Assembly: GCA_003956705.1 (NCBI GenBank)
Contig: QZCP01000479.1
Location: 161,161-225,160, forward strand
DNA: 64,000 bases
From: Brevipalpus yothersi
Taxonomy: Eukaryota; Arthropoda; Arachnida; Trombidiformes; Tenuipalpidae
Reading direction: 5' to 3'
The notes beneath the pieces were generated by a model, which ran no database searches, was not told the origin of the DNA, and worked only from the letters and a program-made list of their open reading frames with translations. The position numbers were made by a program, and so were the translations under genes. Of the stretch, positions 1 to 12,153 are shown one piece after another (position 1 is the stretch's first letter; each line of letters starts with the position of its first letter).

Positions 1-2529
1 TACTCGTGAGTGTATCCGTTTCCTGATTCTCACCACCAATCCCACTCATCATCATGAGCTCATAATCATCATCGTTCTGACCAACTTATGGTATTCAACA
101 ATCTTCCCTACACCTTACTGTGGGCATTTTATTTGACTGAATATAGTCCACCTTTCTCAATTTCCTTGATGGAGTCTCACCATGTAATGATACACATTGA
201 CCATGGACAGATAGAGAGATAAAGAGAGAGAGAGAGAAAGGTTTGAAGCACTTCCAAATGATGGCCATTCTTATATCCCAGTTGCCATTGTCGTGAAGCT
301 TAAGATAATTTTTCCGCCAAATAGGCTCAGGCTTAGAGATTTCTTATTGTAAACCACCCATTTGAGCCTTATAACTTATGAGACCATGATGGAGGATCAT
401 ATGACCAAGCTTGATGAAATTCCTAACATGATTATACAATTTTCCTCACATGCACAGACCATGTAATGACTATGAGCTTTCATCTTTGACTGAAATAATG
501 AAATGTGCATGCAGCACATGATATGAGGTTGAAAGTGAGTTTTTTGTTGGTGAATTAATAAAAAATTGGTAGAAAATTCAACTGGAGGAGTGGATACTCA
601 ATTTCAAATCTGAGATCTTACCCTTTATTCTATGGAAATTTTGGTTTATGATCTTCTTGATTTTTGGAGACACACCACTATTCTAAAAAAGACTCTTCTC
701 TTTGATTTTCAAGAGAAAAAATCATCTAGTCTTAATTGCTCGAAAACCGATATTTTACCTTTTTTTCATCATATGTACGATCATCTCATATTTCTGAAAA
801 GATATCTGAATGAGTTCTGCGGTTTATTCAATGCCTCATAGATAACTCAAATGTGTTCACAAAAAATTACTTATAACGAAGAACCCTGCTAGACTCTTGT
901 GTCTAATCAAAATCATGATAGAATCTTTCTCAGTTCGGACATCACCAATTACACTCGTCCAAGTGCTAAAAAATTTTGATCTTGCCCAACTAAGATCTGT
1001 TTAAATCATTAATTCCACAATGGAGAAGTTAAGTCAAGTTTTGGAGCTTTCTAAGTTGTTAAAGAGTTTCTACTAACTTAATCTACTGTATTTTCTAACA
1101 GTACTTTTTTGCCTTCTTTGCCCCGGAAAACCAACTTAGTCTCAATGATTGCAATTGAAACTAATGTTTTTACCGATATTTGACTAGTACATCACGTGAG
1201 ATTCCATCTCTCTGAACTTTTGTCTCAAATTTCCTGAGCAAAGAGATGATTTAACTTGGGATAGCTCAAAGCTCAAATCTTCCAGCTCGCAAAAAAAATC
1301 TTCTTCTCAGATTCAGTCCAACAAACTTAGCTACATCAAAAATTAACAAACTAAAGCTCCTAATGATCGTTGGTAGAATTCATTTGACATGCGATTTTGA
1401 TGTTGAGGCTTAACACAGCCTAGAAGCTTCGTGGTTACAAGAATCTATCATGCTTCCCGATTAGCATCAATCTGAGAAGAAAAAAAGAGATGGAAAAAAA
1501 GAACCACAAGACGAAGTATTTAGGGTGACCAACTAGAGCCGAATATTTATTGCACCCACAAGACCTTAACCATGAGAAGCTCATAAGAAGATGAGGATCA
1601 GAAGTAGAATGCCAGAATATACTGGCAGAATATCTGTTGTATGAAGGCTGTCTATCTAATTAAAAGGCTATTCTTGAATCGTGTAGACACTTCTGTGAAT
1701 ACTTGGGGGAAAAAACTTGGATTATGTGTGTAATAATGATGATGATCATCATGATCATGAGCGAGTGTAGGGAGAAGATGGAATCGTTTAACTATGAAAT
1801 TTCAGCTCATATGGCTCGAAAATAATAAGGATAAATAAAATTCCCGAGAATTTGTCATATTAGCATCGTACAAGATGATCGTTCGAAATCATTCTAGCAC
1901 ATATACACATATACAGGCGATGAGGATAATTTATTGGATGATAAATGGACGAACATTAATATGTGAAAGTAGAGTTTCTCAAAACAAACGGTCCAACAAA
2001 AGAAAAAGAAAAAAATAACGTATAACTTATTGTTCTAAGTCTCATATATGAGTCCGAGCTTATTTCGATTTAAGATCAAGATTTACCGGTATACACATCG
2101 AAGTATGGACAAAGGTGCTCAGAGTTACGGTTCAATCTATTTTGTTGAACTTTTCGAAATTCTTGAAAGCCCAGGGATTAAAACTTATTTTGTTCATTCA
2201 TTCAATTGATTTCTGAAGCATAAATCTTCCTATTTTGGCCCGCAAAATTCTTAGAATTCTCAGGAATTCATCATTTTCATTGCTATCTTGAGTTTGTCTT
2301 GAAATTTCTAAGAACTAATCTCAATACATTAATTAACATCTACAAATCGATTCTTTTCACAAATTAAGAGCAAACTTGTTAGCTCATTCATTCATTTTGA
2401 TCAATTAAAAAGAATATACTTTCATTCAAATTTTTCTCTCTCCTACTAGCACTTAGATCTTTGTTGCTTCATTTTGTTCATTAAATTATTTTTCTTTTTT
2501 CTTCTCTTTCTCTTTCTCCTTCAACCCAG
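1..2529. other. Receptor intron or upstream sequence, no gene seen
   Basis: No reading frame here looks like protein. The stretch ends in a strong pyrimidine tract (about 2485-2520) and a cag acceptor at 2527-2529 that starts the first visible receptor exon. Bases 6-11 read gtgagt, so the first five bases might be the tail of an earlier receptor exon, but five bases cannot test that. The receptor's TM1 and TM2 exons therefore lie before the window or are unrecognised here. Confidence 0.55.
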
Positions 2530-4620
2530 TGCTGTGTAACTTATGGTTCTACTTATGTTCTGGTATCGTTGAGTATTGATCGATACGATGCCATAACTCA
2601 TCCGCTTAATTTCACTAGTCGAGGTAAGTATGTGAATTGTATTCAGTTCACACTTTGTACGATAATAACTGTAAATCGGCTTTAAATAAAATGGAAGAAA
2701 ATGCTAGGATTTTCTATTTCTATTTCTCTCCTATTCTCGATCAATATAGTACCATAGAATAAGGTTTACACAGTGAGAAGGTTTACTGCTACGATTCATT
2801 AAGGATTGAGATTTACGAAAAAGTGTGCATGTTTGCTGATCATTTGCATCAAATTAGTATACCAAATCAGTACCTTTTGATGGTAGAAAAATCATTCTAC
2901 ATGTAAGTTAAAACTTACCATCATACACTCGAAGTTAATGAAGAAAAAATACTCTAGAGAAAGCTACACATACACACACACAGAACCTTGCGATCACTGT
3001 TAGTAATACAATCGCATCAAATCATCAGTATTTGGAATATATTCTTGATTAGTGAAGAGGTATTTTCGATGAGAGCTTTAGCGAATAATGATCATCACAT
3101 AGGATAGAGCTCAGCAAAAAAAATGAAAGTCAAGCGAGGGAAATTGAAAATTTTGTCTCCATTAGTAGCTAATTTAATTTAATTTACGAAAGTTCTTGAG
3201 TCAAAAAATCGAAAAAACTGAACACATTTGAACCTTCACTGGTACTGTGAATGGTGATGAAAACTGAGTGTAAAAAAGAGTGTTTTTCTATACTGTTATT
3301 GTTGTGGAAGAGAGAAAAAAAGAGGAAATTAAGAACATTTTGCCCTGATCAATATCATTTAACTTTTTTAGTTTATTTTTCTCAAACAAAATAAGACTTG
3401 TATTGTTGAGAAGGATTTTTTTACTTGCTATCAGTGGCTGATGTGTAATAATTTGCTTTCTCTCTTTTGTTTCATTCCTCCCATAAATCCACAGCTAGGC
3501 GAGCTAAATTTTTAATTACTGCAGCATGGAGTCTGAGTGCTCTTTTATCTGTTCCACAATTAGTTTTGAGTAGAATCGAATTGAAATCTGGATATCCACA
3601 GTGTGGAATAGAGCTTGCTAGCACCCAGCATTGGCAAATATATGTGACACTCATATTCATCTCGGTATTCCTGATTCCTGCCATCATTATATCGGCTTGC
3701 TATTCTCTAATTGTTCATACTATATGGAAAGAGAGTCGACTGATGGGTAGCTCAAGAAAAAGACTAAGACGTAAGTTAATGTCGATTGGAATGATAAAAC
3801 TTTTACTCCAATCGACTGAAAAATTTCTAATAATAATTAAGCATATCTTTTCATGAGAAGGGATGAATTGAAAGCAATCTGATTGATTGTATGTGCTGAG
3901 AAAATTTTTCCATCTTCTTCTAGAGCTTAACGGTTCTGTCGATGGCAAACAGAATGGTAAAAACACTGATGAGAAACTTACTGGTTTCGAGTCTGCTGAA
4001 ATAGATTTCAAGAGGGTCAGTTCTCGAGGTGTAATACCAAGAGCGAAAATAAAAACAGTTAAAATGACTTTAGTCATTGTTTTCGGTAAGTTTATCTGAT
4101 TTAGCTTCAATAGTTTCCAACTATTATCGATTAAATCCTGATTTGATTTGGATAAAAAAATACTCCTGTCACTACTTTACAGCATTCATCATTTGTTGGA
4201 CACCTTATTTTCTTTGGGATTTGTTGCAAGTATTCCAATTTATTCCGGACACAGAAACTACTAGACCAATAACAACATTTATCCAAAGTATGGCACCATT
4301 AAATAGTGCTGCCAATCCTCTGATATATTGTCTATTTTCGGCACACTGTCGCAATATAAGGTTTGTAATCGGAACTTGAATATTTTCTTTTTTCTTCTAA
4401 TCCATATTATATATTGCTTCCTCAATTTCTCACTATATCAATATTTACTCTCATCATCAAAGGAAGAAGAGTAGGCAAAAGATCGGAATAGATGAGAATG
4501 ATTGAGCACCGTTAGCATGATGATTCTCACCTATTGCTGTGGATATATATTCCAATACAAATAATCGAACGTTATTTCAATCCCCTTGAAGACAAAAATC
4601 TTGATCATATTTGGAAAGAG

Positions 4621-4652
<32 letters not shown>

Positions 4653-4653
4653 C

Positions 4654-4723
<70 letters not shown>

Positions 4724-5151
4724 TCCTTGATCAACTTTCATCTGATTTTTATTTGCATGAACCTCCATGAACTTTATGAATTTTCCCATATGTTAACCTT
4801 GTGACCTCTTCCATTGAATAATGTCAATTCATGGATCATTTCTCATTCTATGGATTTTATTTCTCCAGGAGACATCGTCTGTATACATGGCTGGTGGACA
4901 AATTGTGTTTCTGTATTCCTTCGAATCGTATTGTCCGTAATAGTGAGCTAACCACAACATTGACCTCAACATTTACCAGATCTCCTGGTCAAACATCGGT
5001 CAGCCTACAGACACGATCGATGCCCATCAATTTTAGGAATTCATCATTTCTTCAAGTCAGTAAATCGGATAACTTTGAATTCAGCAGTGAAACTGATTCA
5101 CCGATTCACGATATGGCCAAATATCGGCCTTATGGTAATTCTCAACTTTAA
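2530..5151 (+). CDS. CCAP-receptor / neuropeptide-S-receptor-like GPCR, 3' five exons
   Basis: Rhodopsin-family peptide receptor of the plasma membrane. Exons are 2530-2623, 3495-3770, 3924-4085, 4183-4360 and 4869-5151; all donors are GT, all acceptors AG, and phases join to 331 codons including the stop. Exon 1 gives the end of TM3 with STYVLVSLSIDRYDAITHP (DRY box). Exon 2 has TM4, the ECL2 cysteine (PQCGIEL) and TM5. Exon 3 has RGVIPRAKIKTVKMTLVIVF leading into TM6. Exon 4 has FIICWTPYF (TM6) and NSAANPLIYCLFS (TM7 NPxxY). Exon 5 is a Ser/Thr-rich tail with a possible palmitoylation CFC. The DRYDAITHP block and RGxIPxAKxKTxKMT are typical of arthropod CCAP receptors and vertebrate NPSR. 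N-terminal exons (TM1, TM2) are not in view. CCAP as ligand is inferred from family resemblance only. Confidence 0.92.
4644..4719. repeat. (GA)n microsatellite in the last receptor intron
   Basis: AAAG units (4621-4642) pass into nearly pure GA. It lies in the intron between receptor exons 4 and 5, so it is spliced out. Confidence 0.95.
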
Positions 5152-5768
5152 TTATCGTCCTCCATGCTCAACATGAGCTGCTAACAAAAAATAATCTTGG
5201 TATATATAAATACATATTTATCTCTTCGAATATGATATAATTATTATTATTATTATTAAAAATTGTCTCATTTTTGCAATGCGTACACACAATTAAGTTA
5301 TTATCATAATTATTATAATTATCATAAATCTACGTACTGTTGAAATCAAGTCAAAAACCTGTAATCTTTTCCCAAGTCATTGGCATGTTTTTTGTATATT
5401 TTTACCAAAAATACGCTCAATATAAAGTCATTTCTCAAATTTTTGATCTCTTTTCTTGGAAAGGAAGAGAAAGAAAAAGTGAGAGAAGTGGTTTTTCTGA
5501 ATGAATCAGGGGAAAGAATTTGAAAATTTTCAAAGGATCAATTCTCAGGTATCAGCCGTTTTGAGCGAGAATAAAATAGATGAAAAACAGAAAAAATTAT
5601 CTGTAATCAATTCTCTATGAAGTTGAATTTAGTTTGCCACCACATTGCCTTGATAGTTTTTGCCAATGTGTATGGATGAGAATCTTGTGCATATATTTGC
5701 TCAAGAGAAAGTCTGGAAAGATCTTGGCAATTAAGAAGGCAATAAAATCCACAGAGCAAGATCCTGTT

Positions 5769-5814
<46 letters not shown>

Positions 5815-6267
5815 ATATATATATTTGTTTAATTTAACCATTCGCATCGGTGTATGAAAGCTTAACATTGATCCTCTGGAATATTGTCTACATTATTACC
5901 TGTTATTCAATCAATAAATAAGAGTCCATGCTAAAAATATTCTCAACCCTTTCTTTTTTTTCGTTTTGAGATTATATGAGATGAAAATTGAAAAGAAGAA
6001 CTCATTTGTCAATCTGTGTCGAAGATATTCTTTATTCATCCGATCATTATAGCCAGTGAAGAAGGGTTACATTGGTTAGTATGATCAGAAAAAAAGTATC
6101 CTAACCAAATTAGGAGGATCGACAGAAAGATGGACAATCAACATCAGAATCTCATATAGTGAGATTCAATGAGTGGGCAATAAAAATTTGAAAAATTGAT
6201 CCTATTTTGCTTATACACGTATAAATAACTTGTCTTTTGGATGATGATAAGTTCAAAAACTAAGTAT
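5152..6267. other. 3' flank between convergent receptor and FIGNL1, with (CT)n
   Basis: AT-rich sequence between two convergent genes. It holds a (CT)20 tract at 5772-5812 followed by (TA)n, and AATAAA-type polyadenylation candidates for the receptor (about 5567, + strand) and for FIGNL1 (about 6030, - strand). No further coding potential seen. Confidence 0.6.
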
Positions 6268-7767
6268 TTAGGAACGTTTTTGGAAGTGACCATATTTTTC
6301 ATTCCAATCTATGTATATTTCTAAATCTTTTTCAGCGACACTTGATTTTACACTATCGAGAGCAGCCTCAAAATCTCCAAATTCTATCGGAGGAAGTGAT
6401 TCTTTTGTCGTATATTTGTTCTCAGTATCGTTGACCAGATCAACTCTTCTAATGGGACCAAGAGCAGCTTCTTTACAGAGACCAGATATATCTGCACCAG
6501 AATAGCCTTTTGTTCGTTCACAGAGTTTGTCAAAATCCTCTTGAGTAAGTGTATGTCTTTCTGTTGATAAAAGTTTCTCTAGGAGATCTCTTCGTGCTTT
6601 CTCATCTGGCAATGGAATGTACAATCTTTTGGTGAAACGCCTACGGGCAGCCTCGTCCAATTCATGAGGTCTGTTGGTGGCTCCAACAACAAGAAGTCTT
6701 TCCTCTGCTTGAGTATTTAAACCATCAAATTGGACCAAAAATTCGGTTTTCATACGACGAGATGATTCATGCTCAGTATCATTTCTTTGGGTGAGCAGTG
6801 AATCAATTTCATCGATAAATACTACCGAAGGTGCCTTTATTCTGGCTATAGTGAATAGAGCTCGAACCAATTTTTCACCCTCTCCAATCCATTTGGAAGT
6901 CAATGAGGATGCCGAGATGGAGAAAAAAGTAGAATTTGACTGACTTGCTATACATTTGCCGATCAAAGTTTTACCAGTGCCTGGAGGACCAAATAGGAGC
7001 ATACCTTTGGTAGGTGTCAATAAGCCAGTGAACAAATGAGGCTTGATCATGGGAAGGATAACAATTTCTCTTATATTGCTTTTGGCGATATCTAGGCCAG
7101 ATATGTCATCCCAACGGACAGATTGACTTTTATCGACTATTTCATTGAGTATACGATCAACAACACCACAATCCAAATTTTTGGCACGTGTATCTTCCAT
7201 TATTTCTTTCACTTCATCAACGTTGACCAAATTTTTGAACTCTTCGTCCTTATCTTTATCACCATACTTTTTACCCGGTTTACTTGAAGTGGAATCTGCT
7301 GGTTTTTTGAACGGTGGTCGAAATGGTTGAGCTGCTGAGGGTTTCTCCTCTTTCGATGATGATGAAGATGATGACAATGATGGACCGGCTGATTTAACTC
7401 TGTAATCATTTGATTGACCGGTGCCATTCGAATTGAGAGAACTATTTTTCACCCTATTAGCGGGTCCAAGATAATTTCTAGTCGAGTGTACCGGCTCCGA
7501 ACGAATATTGTCCGAGTTAGTTTTGGGTGAATCACAATCTATCACCTCATAACCATCCTCTCTGCTATTTTGTTCTGACTGTTTCAATTTTCTTTTAACA
7601 CCAAACATTTCCAATATATCTTTATTTCCTTTAACATTTCTCGATTTGTATGGATGATATTCTCGGCGCCAATCATTGCCCCTGCTTGGATCTGATCTTT
7701 CACGATGTCTACCAGATGAAATCACCTCTCGAGCTGTCTTAAACGCTGTTGGATTAGCACTTGTCAT
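6268..7767 (-). CDS. FIGNL1: Fidgetin-like protein 1, AAA ATPase (RAD51-associated)
   Basis: Single-exon ORF of 499 residues. The AAA module follows WDDISGLDIAKSNIREI (about 219-235): Walker A GPPGTGKT (260-267), pore loop KWIGEGEK (292-299), Walker B VVFIDEID (315-322), sensor GATNRP (362-367), arginine fingers ARRRF (374-378), and a Vps4-type C-terminus ending DLEIYIDWNEKYG. SSLTSKWIGEGEKLVRALF is diagnostic of FIGNL1 rather than spastin or katanin. Residues 9-13 (FKTAR) resemble the FxxA RAD51-binding motif of vertebrate FIGNL1, where it lies near residue 295, so this protein begins about at that motif. Known role of the family: unloading RAD51 from chromatin in homologous recombination. 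It is about 175 residues shorter than human FIGNL1; the missing part is N-terminal. An upstream small exon cannot be excluded. Confidence 0.95.
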   Translation of the reverse strand: MTSANPTAFKTAREVISSGRHRERSDPSRGNDWRREYHPYKSRNVKGNKDILEMFGVKRKLKQSEQNSREDGYEVIDCDSPKTNSDNIRSEPVHSTRNYLGPANRVKNSSLNSNGTGQSNDYRVKSAGPSLSSSSSSSKEEKPSAAQPFRPPFKKPADSTSSKPGKKYGDKDKDEEFKNLVNVDEVKEIMEDTRAKNLDCGVVDRILNEIVDKSQSVRWDDISGLDIAKSNIREIVILPMIKPHLFTGLLTPTKGMLLFGPPGTGKTLIGKCIASQSNSTFFSISASSLTSKWIGEGEKLVRALFTIARIKAPSVVFIDEIDSLLTQRNDTEHESSRRMKTEFLVQFDGLNTQAEERLLVVGATNRPHELDEAARRRFTKRLYIPLPDEKARRDLLEKLLSTERHTLTQEDFDKLCERTKGYSGADISGLCKEAALGPIRRVDLVNDTENKYTTKESLPPIEFGDFEAALDSVKSSVAEKDLEIYIDWNEKYGHFQKRS

Positions 7768-8345
7768 CTTGATGACCAGAAATAAACAAATATATCATCT
7801 ATATGTGTAAATATATATATAAAATGAATCACTTCACAATGATTACAATCAAAACACAATCACACACAAACACATTTCAATTTGAAATTCAAACTTTTCA
7901 AAAATTTTTTTCCAAGCGAAAAAAAAAATCAAATAGAATCCGCTAGAAAGAGCCACTTGTAAGATGCGCAAAAACATTTTTTGAACACAAAGAATTTCAT
8001 TCATTCAACTTTAACAATGTTAAAGTTTACACATTTTGGCGGGCAAAAAAAAAGTGTATGTACATGTTGAAGGTGTATGTTAAATGAAGACATTTTGGTT
8101 TAATCTTGGTTTGGGTGATCAAAGAGCAGTCATTGACTGACGCTTTCTGTGGGGTGATTTAAATTTATTGGTTATGTGTTTATTATATATTAATTTATTT
8201 CATCATCATTGTTCATTCAATTGGATGATTGTATAGCAGAAGCGTCGCTTTTAGCTGTGATTCATTGAGGAGTGAGGTAATCGGGCATCTTTAATTTCAT
8301 CATCTCTCAATAAGTTTTGCTGGGCTTTTCGCTGTACGGTTCAAT
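7768..8345. promoter_or_regulatory. Shared divergent promoter of FIGNL1 and MCM7 with E2F-like site
   Basis: The 578 bases between the two start codons contain TTTTGGCGGGC at 8034-8044, matching the E2F/DP consensus TTTSSCGC/TTTGGCGGG. Both neighbours are S-phase genes (replication licensing and recombination), the usual E2F targets. The rest is AT-rich with A-runs near 7905-7930. No TATA box is obvious near either start. Confidence 0.6.
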
Positions 8346-11060
8346 ATGTCTGCTGGTGTAGTGTATGAAAAACATTTTGGTGAGTTTTTTTTAATTGTTA
8401 TTTTCATTTGACTATCCTCTGATAATTGATTGATTGATTCAATCATCAAGATGATGAACAAGTTTGTTAAGCTGTAGGTTGCTGGGCAAAACTTGTGATG
8501 GACAAATGATGGACATTTTTCTCTCCTTTTGGAGGGAAGAAGAAAGCATCCATTTTGTTGCACATTGTTCATTGTTCGAATAATATCCATACTTTTATTA
8601 ATTTTTCTTCTATCTCTCTCTCTCTCACTCTTTTCAGATGAAATCAAAACTTTTCTAAGATCATATCAATTCTTTGATGATGATGGAACAACCTCATTAA
8701 AGTATGGAGAAGATCTGCAAGCTCTTGCAGAACGAGAAAAGACAGCTATATGGATCGAATTAGATGATTTATTTGAATTTAGTGATGAAATCGCTGCTGC
8801 TGTGATAGCCAATGCCAAACGGTATTGTGCCCTATTTTCTGATGCTGTATCCGAATTGTTACCCGAGTTTAAAACCCGTGATAATATTCCCAAAGATGTT
8901 TTGGATGTATTCATTGAGCATCGAATCCAAGCCGAACTTCAAGCGCGTACTGGAGAGGATGGTATGACACCATTGGATGCACACAACAAGTATCCACCAC
9001 AGTTGATGCGAAAATTTGAAGTTTACTTCAAAGCGCCAATCTCCCAAAGGCCGGTATCAGTCCGAGAGATCAAAGCCCAATACATTGGTAAACTTGTCAC
9101 CGTTAAAGGAATCATCACAAGGTGTACTGATGTCAGGCCAATGATCACTGTTGCCACCTACACCTGTGATAAGTGTGGTAATGAAGCTTACCAACCGATC
9201 AACAGCTATGTATATATGCCAATTGATCGGTGTCCATCGATTGAATGTCGAACCAACAAATCAGGTGGTCGACTACACTTTCAAGTTCGTGCTTCTCGTT
9301 TCATCAAATTCCAGGAGCTTAAATTGCAGGAGCACAGTGATCAAGTGCCTGTTGGAAATATTCCACGAAGTTTAACTGTAATGTGTAAAGGAGAAAACAC
9401 TCGCCAAGTATTGCCTGGAGATCATGTCGCCATCACCGGCATCTTTCTTCCATCCATGAGAACCGGCTTCAAGCAGCTTATCGGTGGTCTAATATCTGAT
9501 ACATTTCTGGATGCCCACCGTATCGTTCGCATGAACAAAACGGAAGATGATGAAATCAATGACGATTGTATGAGTGAGGAAGAAGCGAAGACTCTGGCTG
9601 CTGATCCCAATTTCTTCAAAAAATTATCTCAAAGTATAGCACCTGAAATTTATGGCCATGAAGATTTGAAGAAAGCTCTATGTCTTTTGCTGGTTGGAGG
9701 TGTTGATACATCGCCTTATGGAATGAAAATCAGAGGAAACATAAATCTCTGCTTAATGGGTGATCCAGGTGTGGCCAAGTCTCAATTGCTCGCCTTCATC
9801 GACCGTCTTGCTCCAAGAAGTGAGTAAACTTTCAATCTTAAGCTCGGTCCTCTCATGAGCAGACACCTTGGACACTATGTTCTTGGAACTTTCGTTAGAG
9901 AGGCAGAGGAACAACCTATTGAGGCACTAGATTGCCATTTATGCAATTTGGATCTAACTTTGGGCTAACAAATCATTTTTTCTTCGTCTTCCATCTCAGG
10001 TCAATACACAACTGGTAGAGGATCCTCTGGTGTTGGATTAACAGCCGCCGTGATGAAAGATCAGATGACTGGAGAGATGATTCTGGAAGGAGGTGCACTT
10101 GTGCTCGCTGATCAAGGTATATGTTGTATCGATGAGTTTGACAAAATGATGGATGCGGACCGAACAGCTATTCACGAGGTGATGGAACAACAAACTATAT
10201 CTATTGCTAAAGCAGGCATCCTCACCACTTTGAACGCAAGAGTTTCAATATTGGCTGCTGCTAATCCTGTTTATGGTCGCTATAATCCTAAAAAGACGGT
10301 CGAGCAAAACGTTCAGCTACCAGCTGCCTTGCTTTCAAGATTTGATCTCATCTGGTTAATTCAAGATCGTCCTGATCGAGAAAATGATCTTCGACTGGCT
10401 CAATTCATTGCCTATGTTCACCAAAATAGTTCTCAACCAGCGACAGATTTTGAACCACTTGATATGCGAACTATGCGAAGATACTTTGCCGCTTGTAAGA
10501 AGATAGAGCCAATCATTCCTGAGATCCTTACAGATCACATGGTCGATGCTTATATCGAAATGCGAAAAGTTGCTAGAAATCGATCCAAAGACACAACATA
10601 CACGTCAGCACGTAGTCTTTTGGCGATTATCCGTCTTGCCACTGCTAGGGTGAGTTAATTGAGCTTACTTGATTTTAATTGTGTGTTTTTCAACGAATAA
10701 CGAATTTTTCTTTTTCTTTTCCATTCTTAGGCTCGTCTACGCCTCTCAAACCATGTCACTCGTTCTGATGTTGATGAGGCCATCCAATTGATAATGGCAT
10801 CAAAGGCCACTTTGGATGTTGAAAATATCATAGAAGAGAATCGAGGATTATCAGCTTCTGTGAGAATATACAATACAATCATGGGAGTATTCCAAAATTA
10901 TGGGCCTGAAGCTAAAGACATTCTTTATGCAGAGGCTTTGGAAGAATGCTTGAATAGAGGTTTCACTTTGGATGAATTTGAAGAAGCAGTACAAGAACAT
11001 GAAGTACAAAATCTTCTAATCGTAAACACTGAGAAAACTCACATTTATCGAGTTCACTAA
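8346..11060 (+). CDS. MCM7: DNA replication licensing factor MCM7
   Basis: Subunit of the MCM2-7 replicative helicase, acting in the nucleus. Exons 8346-8379, 8638-9819, 10000-10649 and 10731-11060; junctions are GT-AG and total 2196 bases, 731 residues, close to human MCM7 (719). The first exon encodes 11 residues, MSAGVVYEKHF, and splices in phase 1 to DEIKTFLRSYQFF. The zinc-binding region has CDKCGNEA and later RCPSIECRT. The AAA core shows Walker A GDPGVAKS (386-393), Walker B CCIDEFDK (to about 454), sensor AAANPVYGRYNP and arginine finger SRFDL (518-522). The winged-helix C-terminus ends YRVH. Introns are 258, 180 and 81 bases. An apparent longer ORF start at 8529 is intronic and not used. 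AATAAA signals follow at about 11294-11310. Confidence 0.98.
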
Positions 11061-11749
11061 TAACTATTGTTGGACAATTGGACATATTCACTTTCCTCTC
11101 TCTTATCTCCATTTTCACGTCGATATATTTTGCGAAATTCTGTGGAACAACATCAATGTGAATCTTGAACACTCCCAAGAACGCTCTTTGCTTGCTGCTC
11201 CTCTTGTAAAATGTTTTCTAAAATTATTGCACTGAACACACAGAATGGATGATAGGATCAAAAGACATCTCACTTCTTCTCCAGACATTTGCCAATAAAG
11301 TTCAATAAAATGAAACATGTATCTGAAAGTAAACTTGAATTTTGTTATTTTGTTGTAACAAAAATCTCTTATCAAAACATACATGTACATTGTGTTTGTC
11401 GAAGAGATAAGAAAAATTTGAAAGTTATTTCCACCATGATAATTCTGAAATATATAATGATAGTTGTATTCCAAAATTCTACTCTATCTCTTGCTCAAAT
11501 CTTCCCCACTCACCACCGAATTCATTTAACTCAAATCTTTTGCCCAGAAACAAATTGAACCTACAGATAGTATTGAAAAATGGTGTACATATACACACGA
11601 TTCAAGATTCAGAACCAAGTGGTTCTTTACCTTAGGCCAGCAAACATAAATTCGATCAGCTTCCAATACAAGTTTCAAACAAAAGTTCCATGATCTTGAT
11701 GTATGAGACACTTTGAACGTTCTGTTTGCTGAACTTTTCATCTATCTGG

Positions 11750-11786
<37 letters not shown>

Positions 11787-12153
11787 TTAGGATCACTCGA
11801 AAAATTTGATTCAACTTTTTTCCTCTCAGATTGAGATTTGACAGGAGAAGGATTCAATAAATCTTTAGCTTCTTACCCATTGACTTCACAGGATTTTGGT
11901 TCTCATGTTCTCCAGAATCCTCGATCTCATCCAAAGGTTATGCTGATTCAACCAATAGAGCTGGAAGATCTCTTGTCCGTTACTGGTACTATACCCGATT
12001 GGCCCCATTAAATATTTTCCATTAACTCATCATTGCTTCCTCTTTCTTCCCTTCTTTCTGTCCTTCAAACTTTCCATTCTTTCACGCTATTCAAAATTTT
12101 TCTTTCTCGTAATTCTTGAGTTCTCGAATTTTGAAGTCATTTTTTTCACTCAC
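11061..12153. other. Convergent 3' region between MCM7 and the DSL-type gene
   Basis: Holds the MCM7 3' UTR (AATAAA at about 11294 and 11306), a (GA)n tract at 11756-11781, and a short diverged copy (about 11969-11994) of the DSL exon segment at about 12437-12463. I looked on the minus strand for EGF-repeat exons continuing the DSL-type gene and found none with CxC/GxxGxxC spacing. Confidence 0.5.

Noticed and set aside
4531..4789. Overlapping Ser/Leu and Arg/Glu repeat ORFs on both strands
   Set aside because: They are translations of the (GA)n microsatellite inside a receptor intron. Similar ORFs at 5634, 27625, 48129, 55250, 56479 and 62338 are rejected for the same reason.
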